Notes: generated by a model from the sequence alone, not told the origin. A DNA stretch of 64,000 nt from Marivirga sericea (GCF_900177665.1 NZ_FXAW01000001.1:682001-746000), one strand, 5' to 3'. Counted from the first letter of the stretch, positions 48,037-56,870 are shown. Program-made: numbers and translations.

Positions 48037-48704
48037 ACAAGCAAGAGACCATAGCGCCCAACAGTTTCAAAATGATCAGAGCTATGGCTGGAATCGGTAT
48101 TTTATGCGGTCTGCTGATCGTATTTACCTATGAAGGCACAAAACCTCGTATCGAAACTTTGAGAGCAGAAGCCTTAAAAGAAGCTATTTTCAAAGTTATT
48201 CCGGGAAGTACTCAAATGCAACCCTATGTTTATCAAGACAATACATTCAAACCAGCGAATAAGTCTGATGAAGATGTCATTTACGCTGGCTATGACGATA
48301 GCGGTGTTTTCAAAGGACTAGCCATCGTTGCAGCGGGACAGGGATATGCAGACATTATACGAATCATATATGGGTATAGCATTGATCAACAGGAGGTTAT
48401 AGGGTTTTATGTATTAGAAAGTAAGGAGACGCCTGGCCTGGGTGATAAGATCGAAAAAGATCCTGATTTCCTCGACAACTTCACTGATCTCGATGTCTCC
48501 TTAAACGAGGATAAAGATGCCCTTAAGAATAAAGTGACCACCGTGAAAAGTGGCTCTAAAGTAAATGAATATGAAATTGATGGAATTACAGGGGCTACCA
48601 TTTCCTCTCGAGCTATAGAAGATATCATAGCAAGCAGTGCAGAAAAGTGGATGCCAATTATTCATAAGAATAGGAGCATTTTTAAAAATATCGATAATGA
48701 GTAA
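48033..48704 (+). CDS. rnfG: Electron transport complex subunit RnfG
   Basis: A 223-residue membrane-anchored periplasmic subunit with covalent FMN. One N-terminal helix (about 13-32), then the FMN-binding domain with GLGDKIEKDPDF and the flavinylation motif DGITGATISS (acceptor Thr189). It overlaps rnfD by 4 bp and rnfE by 8 bp. Confidence 0.95.
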   Translation: MNKQETIAPNSFKMIRAMAGIGILCGLLIVFTYEGTKPRIETLRAEALKEAIFKVIPGSTQMQPYVYQDNTFKPANKSDEDVIYAGYDDSGVFKGLAIVAAGQGYADIIRIIYGYSIDQQEVIGFYVLESKETPGLGDKIEKDPDFLDNFTDLDVSLNEDKDALKNKVTTVKSGSKVNEYEIDGITGATISSRAIEDIIASSAEKWMPIIHKNRSIFKNIDNE

Positions 48705-49338
48705 TAATCAAAACCATAACGAAAGCTTAAAAACTGTCCCCACTTCCACTGATGAGTTCATTAAAGGCCTGTGGAGGGAAAATCCGGTTTTTGTACAAGT
48801 ATTGGGAATGTGCCCGGTTTTAGCAGTTTCCAATACAGCAGAAAATGCGCTCGCCATGGGAGTAGCCACGGCATTTGTATTGCTGATGTCCAATATTCTG
48901 GTATCCTTGCTCCGGAATTTCATCCCTAAGGAAGTACGAATCGCTTCCTACATTCTTATCATCGCCACATTTGTCACCATTACAGATTATGTCATTCAAG
49001 CGATTAGCGTGGATTTGCATAAAAGCTTGGGAGCATTTATCTCACTAATTGTGGTGAACTGTCTGATATTAAGCAGGGCAGAAGCCTTTGCTTCAAAAAA
49101 CACCGTAGGAAAGTCCATCATGGATGCACTGGGAATGGGTATTGGATTTATTATAGCACTGTTTAGCCTTGGAGCGGTACGGGAGATACTGGGAAACGGG
49201 GCGTTTTTTGGATTTAGCTTGTTTCCTGATGGTTTTCAGGAGTGGGTAATTATGATCCTTCCGGCTGGAGGTTTTTTTACCCTGGCCGCTTGGTTATTGA
49301 TTTTCAATTTAATTAAACAAAAAAGAGCTCAATCATGA
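48697..49338 (+). CDS. rnfE: Electron transport complex subunit RnfE
   Basis: A 213-residue membrane protein with six helices that, with RnfA, holds an intramembrane iron centre. Family motifs are NPVFVQVLGMCPVLAVSNTA (with the conserved Cys) and VVNCLILSRAEAFASKN (second Cys). ATG 48697 overlaps the rnfG end by 8 bp and gives the expected length; an upstream frame from 48637 is inside rnfG. RnfA follows with a 4-bp overlap. Confidence 0.95.
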   Translation: MSNNQNHNESLKTVPTSTDEFIKGLWRENPVFVQVLGMCPVLAVSNTAENALAMGVATAFVLLMSNILVSLLRNFIPKEVRIASYILIIATFVTITDYVIQAISVDLHKSLGAFISLIVVNCLILSRAEAFASKNTVGKSIMDALGMGIGFIIALFSLGAVREILGNGAFFGFSLFPDGFQEWVIMILPAGGFFTLAAWLLIFNLIKQKRAQS

Positions 49339-49919
49339 ATCAGGAATCATATAGTCAGATATTCATCAGTGCCTGCTTAGTGAACAACTTCGTGTTAGCT
49401 TACTTCCTGGGCATCTGCCCATTCCTTGGTGTTTCAGGAAAAATTGAAACCTCCAGTAAAATGGGGGCGGCTGTCACATTTGTGATGTTAATCAGTTCGA
49501 TCTGTGCCTATGGAATTCATGAATTATTGGTGGCGATCAATGCTCCATTTCTACAATTGATCAGCTATATCGTGGTGATTGCTTCCACAGTTCAGTTGGT
49601 GGAAATGTTTGTTAAGAAAATGAGCCCTGCACTTTTCAAGGCATTGGGTATTTTCTTACCCTTGATCACCACCAATTGTGCAATTCTGGCGGTTGCCTTG
49701 TTCCAAACGAACAAAGGATATGATTTTTTTCAAAGTATAGTCTACGCCTTGGGTGCCGGGGCAGGTTTTACATTGGCTTTACTTTTAATCTCAGGACTTA
49801 GAGAGCAGCTTGAATTAGCTGAAGTACCCACTGCAATTAAAGGGACAGTTTTGACTTTGATAGTAGCCGGCATTTTGTCCTTGGCTTTTATGGGATTTTC
49901 AGGTTTAGGAAGTAATTGA
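49335..49919 (+). CDS. rnfA: Electron transport complex subunit RnfA
   Basis: A 194-residue, six-helix membrane subunit, the inverted-topology partner of RnfE. The Cys motifs VLAYFLGICPFLGVSGK and LPLITTNCAILAVAL are intact, consistent with ligands for the [2Fe-2S] or Fe centre between RnfA and RnfE. It ends 9 bp before the small NqrM-like gene. Confidence 0.95.
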   Translation: MNQESYSQIFISACLVNNFVLAYFLGICPFLGVSGKIETSSKMGAAVTFVMLISSICAYGIHELLVAINAPFLQLISYIVVIASTVQLVEMFVKKMSPALFKALGIFLPLITTNCAILAVALFQTNKGYDFFQSIVYALGAGAGFTLALLLISGLREQLELAEVPTAIKGTVLTLIVAGILSLAFMGFSGLGSN

Positions 49920-49928
49920 TTAAGAATT

Positions 49929-50120
49929 ATGTTAAAATATTTAATAGGAATAATCGGTATTACAGGCTTAATGATCCTTTGGGTCATTATTCAGAACCTA
50001 TGGCGAAGGACCTTTTCTGATCAGCAAAAGGATGAAGATGTGTTAGCTGGCAGATCAACTTGTGGAAGTTGTGGTTGCGGTACCATTTGTAAGAATAAAA
50101 AAGTAGAATTAAAGAATTAA
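49929..50120 (+). CDS. NqrM-like small membrane protein with four cysteines
   Basis: A 63-residue protein: one N-terminal membrane helix (about 3-23), a short polar linker and a Cys cluster CGSCGCGTIC followed by a basic tail. This is the form of NqrM (DUF539), which delivers iron to the NqrD/NqrE site in Na+-NQR. RnfA and RnfE are homologues of NqrE and NqrD, and the gene sits directly after rnfA, so a role in maturing the RnfA/E iron centre is a good inference. Sequence identity to known NqrM cannot be judged here. Confidence 0.65.
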   Translation: MLKYLIGIIGITGLMILWVIIQNLWRRTFSDQQKDEDVLAGRSTCGSCGCGTICKNKKVELKN

Positions 50121-50132
50121 AACGATAAAGCC

Positions 50133-50990
50133 ATGGCACATTTATCAGATTACGACACTAGAAAGCAATATTTCGCAATTGTTAAAAAGACGCGAAGGCT
50201 AAGTCCGGAAGATAGCGAAGAAGTACGAGAATTAGTGCTTGAAGTGAAAGATCCAGAGTTTGGTTGTGAAATCGATCAAAGCTTTGGTGTTTTGGTGAAA
50301 TCTTATGACGACTTTGGGAATACAGATCATCTGCGCCTCTATAGCGTTGCAGACCTTCCAAAAAGGACTAAAAACCATACTACGATAACTATGTTGGTGA
50401 AGCGCTGCTCTTATGTAGATGCTTTCAGTGGTGAGCTTTATGATGGAATTGTCTCCAACTATTTATGCGATAGGAAAGCGGGAGATAAAATCACGATCAC
50501 CGGACCTTATGAACTGCCTTTTAAAATACCGGAAGACAGAAGTGCCAATCTAATTCTAATAGGAATGGGAACGGGCATTGCCCCATTTAGAGCCTTCATA
50601 AAGCATATTTATAATAATATTGAAGATTGGACTGGCAGAATTCTTCTCTTTTACGGGGCAAAAACAGGCCTAGAGCTATTGTATCAAAATGAAAAAGATG
50701 ATGATCTCACAAATTACTATAGCGAAGATACATTCAAGGCCATTCACGCCTATAGTCCTCGGCCACTTTGGAACGATACGGTTGTCCTTGACCAATCAAT
50801 AGAAGAGCGTGCCGAAGAGATAGTTGATATGTTATCAGTTCTGAATACCTATATCTATGTTGCTGGGCATGCAAAAGTTAAAGAAGGCCTTGATAAAGCA
50901 TTTTCGGAAATTATGGGGTCAGAGGAAAAATGGCAAGCCCGAAAAGCAGAGCTTGTTGCAGGGAAAAAGTGGGTTGAATTAATTTATTAA
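50133..50990 (+). CDS. Ferredoxin-NADP+ reductase-type flavoprotein within the rnf operon
   Basis: A 285-residue plant-type FNR. The FAD motif RLYSVA (about residue 69) and the pyridine-nucleotide motif GMGTGIAPFRAF (about 149-160) are clear, and the C-terminal end WVELIY resembles FNRs in ending with an aromatic residue, which stacks on FAD. It would move electrons between ferredoxin and NADP(H). Its place between rnfA and rnfB is unusual; rnf operons normally contain only Rnf subunits. It may supply a second electron route beside Rnf or make NADPH from NifJ/Kor ferredoxin. Gaps to its neighbours are 12 and 10 bp. Confidence 0.88.
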   Translation: MAHLSDYDTRKQYFAIVKKTRRLSPEDSEEVRELVLEVKDPEFGCEIDQSFGVLVKSYDDFGNTDHLRLYSVADLPKRTKNHTTITMLVKRCSYVDAFSGELYDGIVSNYLCDRKAGDKITITGPYELPFKIPEDRSANLILIGMGTGIAPFRAFIKHIYNNIEDWTGRILLFYGAKTGLELLYQNEKDDDLTNYYSEDTFKAIHAYSPRPLWNDTVVLDQSIEERAEEIVDMLSVLNTYIYVAGHAKVKEGLDKAFSEIMGSEEKWQARKAELVAGKKWVELIY

Positions 50991-51000
50991 ATCATATTAC

Positions 51001-51867
51001 ATGACTATCATCATTGCTATACTTGCATTAGGGGGATTGACATTAGTCTTGTCAATCATGTTGGTAATTGCCAACAAGAAACTCTATGTCTACGAAGACC
51101 CACGCATTGATGTAGTAGAAGATATGTTGCCGCATGCGAACTGTGGTGCTTGTGGATTTCCTGGCTGTCGACCTTTTGCTGAAGCCTTAGTTTCTGGTGA
51201 GGTCTTACCCGGAAAATGTACGGTTAGCTCAGACGAGGGAAGAGCCGAGATTGGAGCTTATCTTGGAGTATCAGTTGGAGCTGAAGAAAAACAAGTAGCT
51301 CGTCTTGCCTGTGCAGGCGGGACAAATGTGGCCAGAAACAAAGCGGAATATGAAGGCTTGCAAAATTGCCAAGCTGCCGCCTTAGTATCAGGAGGTGGAA
51401 AAGGATGTTTCTGGGGCTGTTTGGGCTTTGGCGACTGCATGAATGTTTGTGATTTTGATGCTATTCATATGGATGAACATGGCCTGCCCGTGGTGGATGT
51501 AGACAAATGCACGGCATGCGGAGATTGTGTGGAAGTCTGTCCAAAAGACTTATTTTCAATAGAGCCGGTGAGCCACCAGCTATGGGTGGCTTGTAAAAAC
51601 CTCGAAAAAGGGGATGAAGTGCTGGAGGAATGCCAGGTAGCTTGTACTGCATGTGGACGCTGTGCCATGGATGCTCCCGGAGACCTGATTACGATGGAAT
51701 ATAACCTTCCTGTGGTTAATTATTCTATTGCAGAACAAACCCCATTACCTATACAAAGATGCCCAACGGGGGCTATTGTCTGGCTAGATAAGAAAGCAGG
51801 GGCTATCAAAGGCAAAGACAGTAAGAAGATCGTGAGAAAAGGGGAGCGAAATATGGGCTATTCATAA
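51001..51867 (+). CDS. rnfB: Electron transport complex subunit RnfB
   Basis: A 288-residue iron-sulfur subunit that accepts electrons from ferredoxin. An N-terminal membrane helix (about 2-24) is followed by the RnfB cluster CGACGFPGC, then GCFWGCLGFGDCMNVC, CTACGDCVEVCP and CTACGRCAM, together enough for three or four [4Fe-4S] clusters. It is last in the rnf operon, after the FNR gene, whereas rnfB is typically next to rnfA or rnfC. No terminator is seen behind it; a 164-bp gap with a Crp/Fnr-type box leads to the kor genes. Confidence 0.95.
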   Translation: MTIIIAILALGGLTLVLSIMLVIANKKLYVYEDPRIDVVEDMLPHANCGACGFPGCRPFAEALVSGEVLPGKCTVSSDEGRAEIGAYLGVSVGAEEKQVARLACAGGTNVARNKAEYEGLQNCQAAALVSGGGKGCFWGCLGFGDCMNVCDFDAIHMDEHGLPVVDVDKCTACGDCVEVCPKDLFSIEPVSHQLWVACKNLEKGDEVLEECQVACTACGRCAMDAPGDLITMEYNLPVVNYSIAEQTPLPIQRCPTGAIVWLDKKAGAIKGKDSKKIVRKGERNMGYS

Positions 51868-51968
51868 TTGCTTAAAGCTTTTCAGTTGCCAGTAGGAATC
51901 CTAAAAGGTAGAATCCGTGACAAAAAGTAGTTTAAACAGGAAGAGTTGATTTTAATCCTTGTTTCATA

Positions 51969-51980
51969 TGATTTACATCA
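51969..51980. promoter_or_regulatory. Crp/Fnr-type box upstream of the kor genes
   Basis: TGATTTACATCA has the FNR core TGAT-N4-ATCA and is nearly the same as the boxes at 40281 and 56764. It ends 51 bp before the ATG of the alpha-subunit gene. Confidence 0.55.
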
Positions 51981-52031
51981 GGGAAAAGTAGCGTAAAATT
52001 ATCTTAATTGATTAATGATAAAGTAGAAATC

Positions 52032-53924
52032 ATGAGCAATAATTCTGAAACCATAAAGTCTGAGCCAGTCAAAATTAAAAGGGAGCAAATTAGAGAGGCT
52101 GTCGTTGAAATAGTCAGTGATTCAGGGGAAGGAGCACAAAAATGTGGTCAAAGCCTGGGGACGATCTCGGCAAAAATGGGGAATGGCGTATGGACGGTAG
52201 AAATTATCCCTGCAGAAATACGCCCACCAGCTAGGTCAAAAGCAGGTGCTTCTGGGATAAGGGTAAGAATGGGCAGCAAGAAAGTCACCAATATGGGAGA
52301 TCATGCCGATATGGTAGTGGCTTTAAATGAGCAAGTTTTGTATGGTAGAATAGATCAAAATGCATATAAACCTGGCACTTATCTACTCATTGAAAATAAA
52401 TGGGCCACCGATACAGAAGAATCAAATGCAGCCTATACGGAGTCAATTCAAAAGTTCAAGGCGCTTGGCTATATCATCCATGAAATCCCAATGGAAAAAG
52501 AATGTCTAAAACACGTAAGCGATCCTCGAAAGGGCAAGAATATGTGGGTGCTTGGCTTGTTATGCAATATTTATGACAGAGATCTTAATATTGCAGCTGC
52601 GCAGGTCAAAGCTATATTCAGTAAAAAGAGTGATGACATTATTCAAAGCAATATAGACTTATTGCATGCCGGATATGCATATGCAAACGATAACCTCCCT
52701 ATGCATTTTACCATAGCAAGTAAAGTAAGTAAAGAAGATTTTGTCGTGATGAATGGAAATGAGGCGGTTAGTTTAGGAGTAATGGCTGCAGGAATTGAAG
52801 TATGTTCGATGTATCCGATTACACCTGCCACTTCAGCAAGCCATGCTATGGCCGAGAAAATGGAATCAGCAGGAGGCCTCATTCATCAAGCTGAAGATGA
52901 AATAGCAGCAATAGGATTCGCAATTGGAGCTTCATACGCAGGTCAAACAGCTGTCACTATCACATCAGGTCCAGGGATAGCGCTAAAGACCGAATTTATA
53001 GGACTCGCAGTTATGGCCGAGGTTCCACTGGTGATTGTGGATGTGCAGCGGGGAGGCCCCTCAACGGGATTGCCTACCAAGGTAGAACAGGGCGATCTTT
53101 TGGCAGTATTATACGGGGCAGCAGGTGATGCACCTAAAATTGTATTGGCTCCATCCACCATTGAAGAGTGCTTTCATTATATCATTTTAGCCAGAAAATT
53201 AGCAGAGTCATTCAGGACTCCTGTCTTTGTGTTGACCGATGCCAATCTAGCAACTGGTGTGCAACCCTTTCCCAGACCTAAGATTAAATCAGCTTGGTTT
53301 CCAGATCCAATTGATCAAAGTAAATGGGAAGAAGGAGTGAAGGCCTACGATTGGGATCCAAAAACCGGATTGAGCAAACGTCCGATCCCGGGTCAAAAAG
53401 GAGGCATGTACACCCTTACAGGGCTTGCACACGATGAAGAGAGTCATGTGGCTTATGACCCTTCTATCAACCAACGTGCCGCTGAAAGCAGAAGCCGAAA
53501 GTTGGCCGCCTTGCATAAAACGCTCAAGGAACCAAAGATACTGGGTGATAAATCAGGTGACTTATTGCTAGTGGGATGGGGTTCAACCAGAGGTGCAATT
53601 GAGGAAGCAGTGGAAAGGGCACGCGAGAGGGGGGCAAAAGTTAGTAGCCTCCATCTTCACTTTTTAAGTCCCATGGAACCAGGTCTGAAATCTATATTCA
53701 AAAATTTCAAAAAGGTAATGACGGTGGAAATTAACTATAGCGATACCATTGGCAATTCCTTGATAACAGAAGAGAACAGGCGTTATGCGCAATTAGCCTG
53801 GTACCTGCGGGCACAAACGCTAACAGACATAGACTGCTTTAGCAATGTCTATGGTCAGCCCTTGAGCCCGATCCAAATATTGGAAATGCTTGAGAAGAAA
53901 CTTGATTTAACTTTAACAGAATAA
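52032..53924 (+). CDS. korA: 2-oxoacid:ferredoxin oxidoreductase, fused gamma-alpha subunit
   Basis: A 630-residue subunit of a 2-oxoacid:acceptor oxidoreductase, probably acting on 2-oxoglutarate or related acids and reducing ferredoxin. Residues about 20-195 are the gamma domain (GEGAQKCGQSLGTISAKMG), about 240-440 the pyrimidine-binding alpha domain (CSMYPITPATSASHAMAE, VQRGGPSTGLPTK), then the C-terminal transketolase-like domain. No ferredoxin domain is fused. ATG 52032 is preferred over a TTG at 52008, which adds eight unrelated residues. The beta gene follows after 3 bp. The assignment to Kor rather than another 2-oxoacid specificity is by general likeness. Confidence 0.88.
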   Translation: MSNNSETIKSEPVKIKREQIREAVVEIVSDSGEGAQKCGQSLGTISAKMGNGVWTVEIIPAEIRPPARSKAGASGIRVRMGSKKVTNMGDHADMVVALNEQVLYGRIDQNAYKPGTYLLIENKWATDTEESNAAYTESIQKFKALGYIIHEIPMEKECLKHVSDPRKGKNMWVLGLLCNIYDRDLNIAAAQVKAIFSKKSDDIIQSNIDLLHAGYAYANDNLPMHFTIASKVSKEDFVVMNGNEAVSLGVMAAGIEVCSMYPITPATSASHAMAEKMESAGGLIHQAEDEIAAIGFAIGASYAGQTAVTITSGPGIALKTEFIGLAVMAEVPLVIVDVQRGGPSTGLPTKVEQGDLLAVLYGAAGDAPKIVLAPSTIEECFHYIILARKLAESFRTPVFVLTDANLATGVQPFPRPKIKSAWFPDPIDQSKWEEGVKAYDWDPKTGLSKRPIPGQKGGMYTLTGLAHDEESHVAYDPSINQRAAESRSRKLAALHKTLKEPKILGDKSGDLLLVGWGSTRGAIEEAVERARERGAKVSSLHLHFLSPMEPGLKSIFKNFKKVMTVEINYSDTIGNSLITEENRRYAQLAWYLRAQTLTDIDCFSNVYGQPLSPIQILEMLEKKLDLTLTE

Positions 53925-53927
53925 GAC

Positions 53928-54890
53928 ATGATTAGCTTACAGCCGGATTTTTGCGATATAGAAATACCAGAAAAAGAGCATTATAGCATCGAGGACTATT
54001 CAAGCAGCAAGGCGCGATGGTGTTCTGGTTGCGGTGCGCACACTATTTTACATTCCGTGCAAAAGCTTTGTACTGATGAACAATTACCACCCGAAAAAAC
54101 GGTTTTTGTATCTGGAATAGGCTGTAGTAGCCGGTTTCCACATTATATGAAGACTTACGGCTTTCACGGACTTCATGGCAGAGCTTTTCCTGTAGCGAGC
54201 GGAATAAAGTTTCGGAGACCTGACTTGCATGTGTTCGTGATCACAGGAGACGGGGATTGTTGTTCTATTGGTGCAGGGCATTGGGTACATGCGATCAGGT
54301 ATAATATGAAAATGGTGGTATTGCTTTTTGATAATTCTATTTATGGACTGACTAAAAAGCAGACTTCTCCTACCAGTCCGCTGGGAACCCATACAAATAC
54401 TCACCCGACAGGCTCGGTTCTTCCGCCTATAAACCCTATACAATCTACCTTAGGCTTAGCAAATGTCTCTTTTGTGGCGCAAACCGTTGATTGGAAACCC
54501 GCTCATTTGAACGCTACCCTTAAGAAGGCCTACGACCATCCTGGTTTAGCTTTTGTTCGAATAGTGCAAAGATGTCCGATTTGGATGCGAGAGAACTATG
54601 AGCCTACTGTTAAAGATCCTGATGCTATAACCGTTTTGAACCATGAGAATGGAATTGTATTGGAAGAGAATGCCTTGAAGAAATTTAGACATATTCAAGA
54701 GCATGACCCATCAAATCTTGTGAAAGCAAGAGAAGTAGCCGAATTGGTTAAGACCACTACACCTATAGGGCTTTTTTACCAGAATAAAGAAGCTATTAGA
54801 TATGATGAATATGGTGCCCATAATCTGGGAGTTCCGGTTGAAGACCGAATAAACGCTATTAACTCACTTATGGATAAATATGCTATTTAA
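53928..54890 (+). CDS. korB: 2-oxoacid:ferredoxin oxidoreductase beta subunit
   Basis: A 320-residue TPP-binding subunit. The four expected [4Fe-4S] ligands are present: two in RWCSGCGAH, one in GIGCSSRFPHY and one in QRCPIWM. The TPP motif starts ITGDGDCCSIG and ends near LLFDNSIYGLTKKQTSPTSP. It lies 3 bp after the alpha gene and 11 bp before the NifJ-like degenerate protein, so the three are an operon. Compared with standard KorB (about 340 residues) nothing is missing. Confidence 0.92.
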   Translation: MISLQPDFCDIEIPEKEHYSIEDYSSSKARWCSGCGAHTILHSVQKLCTDEQLPPEKTVFVSGIGCSSRFPHYMKTYGFHGLHGRAFPVASGIKFRRPDLHVFVITGDGDCCSIGAGHWVHAIRYNMKMVVLLFDNSIYGLTKKQTSPTSPLGTHTNTHPTGSVLPPINPIQSTLGLANVSFVAQTVDWKPAHLNATLKKAYDHPGLAFVRIVQRCPIWMRENYEPTVKDPDAITVLNHENGIVLEENALKKFRHIQEHDPSNLVKAREVAELVKTTTPIGLFYQNKEAIRYDEYGAHNLGVPVEDRINAINSLMDKYAI

Positions 54891-54901
54891 CAGAATGTAT
54901 T

Positions 54902-56698
54902 ATGGAAACTCCTAATAAGCTATCGCCAAATACCTCTTCCTTTTATTGGAAGAAAAGTGATCCTGCTCCTGAATTGGAAATGCAATCTTTCTGGAAAAAG
55001 TTAAGGCATTTTTATAGAACAGGAAAGCATTCTGACTCGCATCAAGAGTCCTTTTCTTCGGCCTTGTTGCGTTTTTTGGATGATAAGCAATCAGCATATC
55101 CTTTTACACTGGAGGGAAATTCCAAAAAAGCAGTGATTGAGCTGGAGGAAAAAACGCCTTTCTACTTTCTTGACTTTATGCTTTCAGAACTCCATCAAGA
55201 ACATCGAAAAGCATTTAAAGGGCAATTAGCTTCACTTATTACAGGTTTAAATAAATTATTGCAAATTGAAGATAAAGACGCTGAAGTTGAGACACTTAAA
55301 GGAGATTATGATTTTGCGAATGAGTTGATTGCTTTTGATCAAATGGCGGACATGATCCCAAAATCTAAGGGAGAAGAGTTGTCCCAAGCGCGGTCATCTC
55401 GTCTGATCTCAGTAATTGGCACATTGAAAGAAGGACTGGAACTATTTGGTAAGCATGAAGGAATAGTGCTGCTTGAAAAGGAAGTTAAAAAGAGCCTGGA
55501 GAAAGCTCCGCTTTTTCAGAATACACTGCTAATTGAGACCAAAGATGACGTTTTTGAGCATTGTCAAAAGCTATTTCAGAAAGAAGTGAAATCTTTTACT
55601 TCCTTGATGAAAGCCTATCGAATAGCAAAACTGGAAATTGAGGGGGAATACCAAGAGGATATCCATAAAGACTATTTTGAAGACTTCAATTGGTATCGAT
55701 TATTGGCTGAAGAGTTAAAGCTTTTTTATCCGATAGTAGTAGTTGTTAATCAACCCTATGTGTTTGATCATCTAAGCTCTCTTTCAAGTCTAATGGCATC
55801 AAACAAACCCATAAAGGTGGTAGTATTAAACCACGAACATATTTCTACTCCCAACCAAGAGCTAATGTGGGAAGATGCCTCTCATCAATTCAGACAAGAA
55901 GTTGCTGCATTGGCGATGGCGCATCGCAACGTGTATACCTTCCAAAGTAGTATGGCTGATCCTTCGAACGTACACCAAGGATTAACGAATTGTTTCAAGT
56001 CCACAGCTCCAGGATTATGTCACCTATCTGTACCAATGCAGGATGTATCAGCTGAAATGAGTCAATACCTCGTGGCAAAAGCAGCAAATGCGAGCCGTTA
56101 CTTTCCTGCTATCCAATATGACCCTGCAAAAGGCAGTAAATGGGGAGCAAGGTTTGATTTGACAGATAATATTAAAGCAGAAGAGAGCTGGCCGAACTTT
56201 GTTTTAAATGCAAATACTTCTGAAACCGAAAAAATCGAAATTACTGCAGCCTTTACCTATGCCGACTATAAAGCTTGCTTTTCGCAAAAAGTTAAGGAAC
56301 TGATGATAGTACCTGATGCTTACAACACTGATTATTTAATTCCGCTTAGCGACTATTTGGAATTAGATGAGGCAAAGCTTTATGGTAAAATTCCTTTTAT
56401 TTGGCTCATCGATGAGGAAAACCAATTGCACAGAGCTGCAGTGCCTAATGTTTGGGTGGTTTCTTGTCAGGAGCGATTAGATTTTTGGCTTTTTCTACAA
56501 GAGCTAGGAGGTTTTAATAAAGCCAAGGACAAAGAGGCTATACAGCAAAAAGAGAGAGAAATGACCCTTTTATTAGAAGAACAAAAAGCAAAAATGGATC
56601 AAGCTAATCAGCAAATCAGTGAAACTGCTCAAGAAGAAGCCACTTCGAAAGCTGTTGAGCGACTTGTTAAGGCCTTGCTCAATGATGAAGAATTGTAA
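54902..56698 (+). CDS. Degenerate NifJ C-terminal-half paralogue (predicted pseudoenzyme)
   Basis: A 598-residue protein that aligns with residues from about 725 onward of the giant NifJ in this window. Pairs: FWKKLRHFYRTG with FWEQTGNFYAQG; DYFEDFNWY with DFFTYFNWH; SLMASNKPIKVVVL with RMMASGKPIKVIVV; ALAMAHRNVYTFQSSMAD with AMAHRNTYVMQATLAN; KIPFIWLIDEENQLHRA with KFPFIWAVNRTGELSRV. All cofactor motifs are gone: GGDGAMYD is VNQPYVFD, YSNTGGQ is HISTPNQ, CLGC and both CxxCxxC motifs are absent, and only five scattered Cys remain. The N-terminal 45 residues and the long C-terminal coiled coil (about 545-598) are intact and the frame is open, so it is a maintained gene, probably a structural or regulatory partner of KorAB or NifJ. 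Confidence 0.85.
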   Translation: METPNKLSPNTSSFYWKKSDPAPELEMQSFWKKLRHFYRTGKHSDSHQESFSSALLRFLDDKQSAYPFTLEGNSKKAVIELEEKTPFYFLDFMLSELHQEHRKAFKGQLASLITGLNKLLQIEDKDAEVETLKGDYDFANELIAFDQMADMIPKSKGEELSQARSSRLISVIGTLKEGLELFGKHEGIVLLEKEVKKSLEKAPLFQNTLLIETKDDVFEHCQKLFQKEVKSFTSLMKAYRIAKLEIEGEYQEDIHKDYFEDFNWYRLLAEELKLFYPIVVVVNQPYVFDHLSSLSSLMASNKPIKVVVLNHEHISTPNQELMWEDASHQFRQEVAALAMAHRNVYTFQSSMADPSNVHQGLTNCFKSTAPGLCHLSVPMQDVSAEMSQYLVAKAANASRYFPAIQYDPAKGSKWGARFDLTDNIKAEESWPNFVLNANTSETEKIEITAAFTYADYKACFSQKVKELMIVPDAYNTDYLIPLSDYLELDEAKLYGKIPFIWLIDEENQLHRAAVPNVWVVSCQERLDFWLFLQELGGFNKAKDKEAIQQKEREMTLLLEEQKAKMDQANQQISETAQEEATSKAVERLVKALLNDEEL

Positions 56699-56763
56699 AA
56701 TTATAGAGTCTTAACTCTCGATTTCAATTGCAGAGGTAATAAATACACTTCTTGCTAAATACA

Positions 56764-56775
56764 TGACTTATATCA
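56764..56775. promoter_or_regulatory. Crp/Fnr-type box upstream of the sqr unit
   Basis: TGACTTATATCA, the third member of the TGAYTTAYRTCA set. It ends 95 bp before the sqr start. Confidence 0.5.
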
Positions 56776-56870
56776 CCTTTTCTGGCTATTAATAATCAGT
56801 GTTTAGCGATAAATAATTCGCGAAATTTATGTAGTAAATAAAAGAAGAAAACCCTTTAAATCTACATATC

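Noticed and set aside
48637-48696. Longer N terminus for RnfE
   Set aside because: The added residues are the out-of-frame translation of the RnfG C terminus; ATG 48697 gives the family length.
54084-54443. 119-residue minus-strand frame inside the beta subunit gene
   Set aside because: It lies wholly opposite the conserved TPP-binding region of KorB and has no recognisable features.
56704-56719. Hairpin AGAGTCTTAACTCT as terminator of the kor unit
   Set aside because: A 5-bp stem with no T run is too weak to call.
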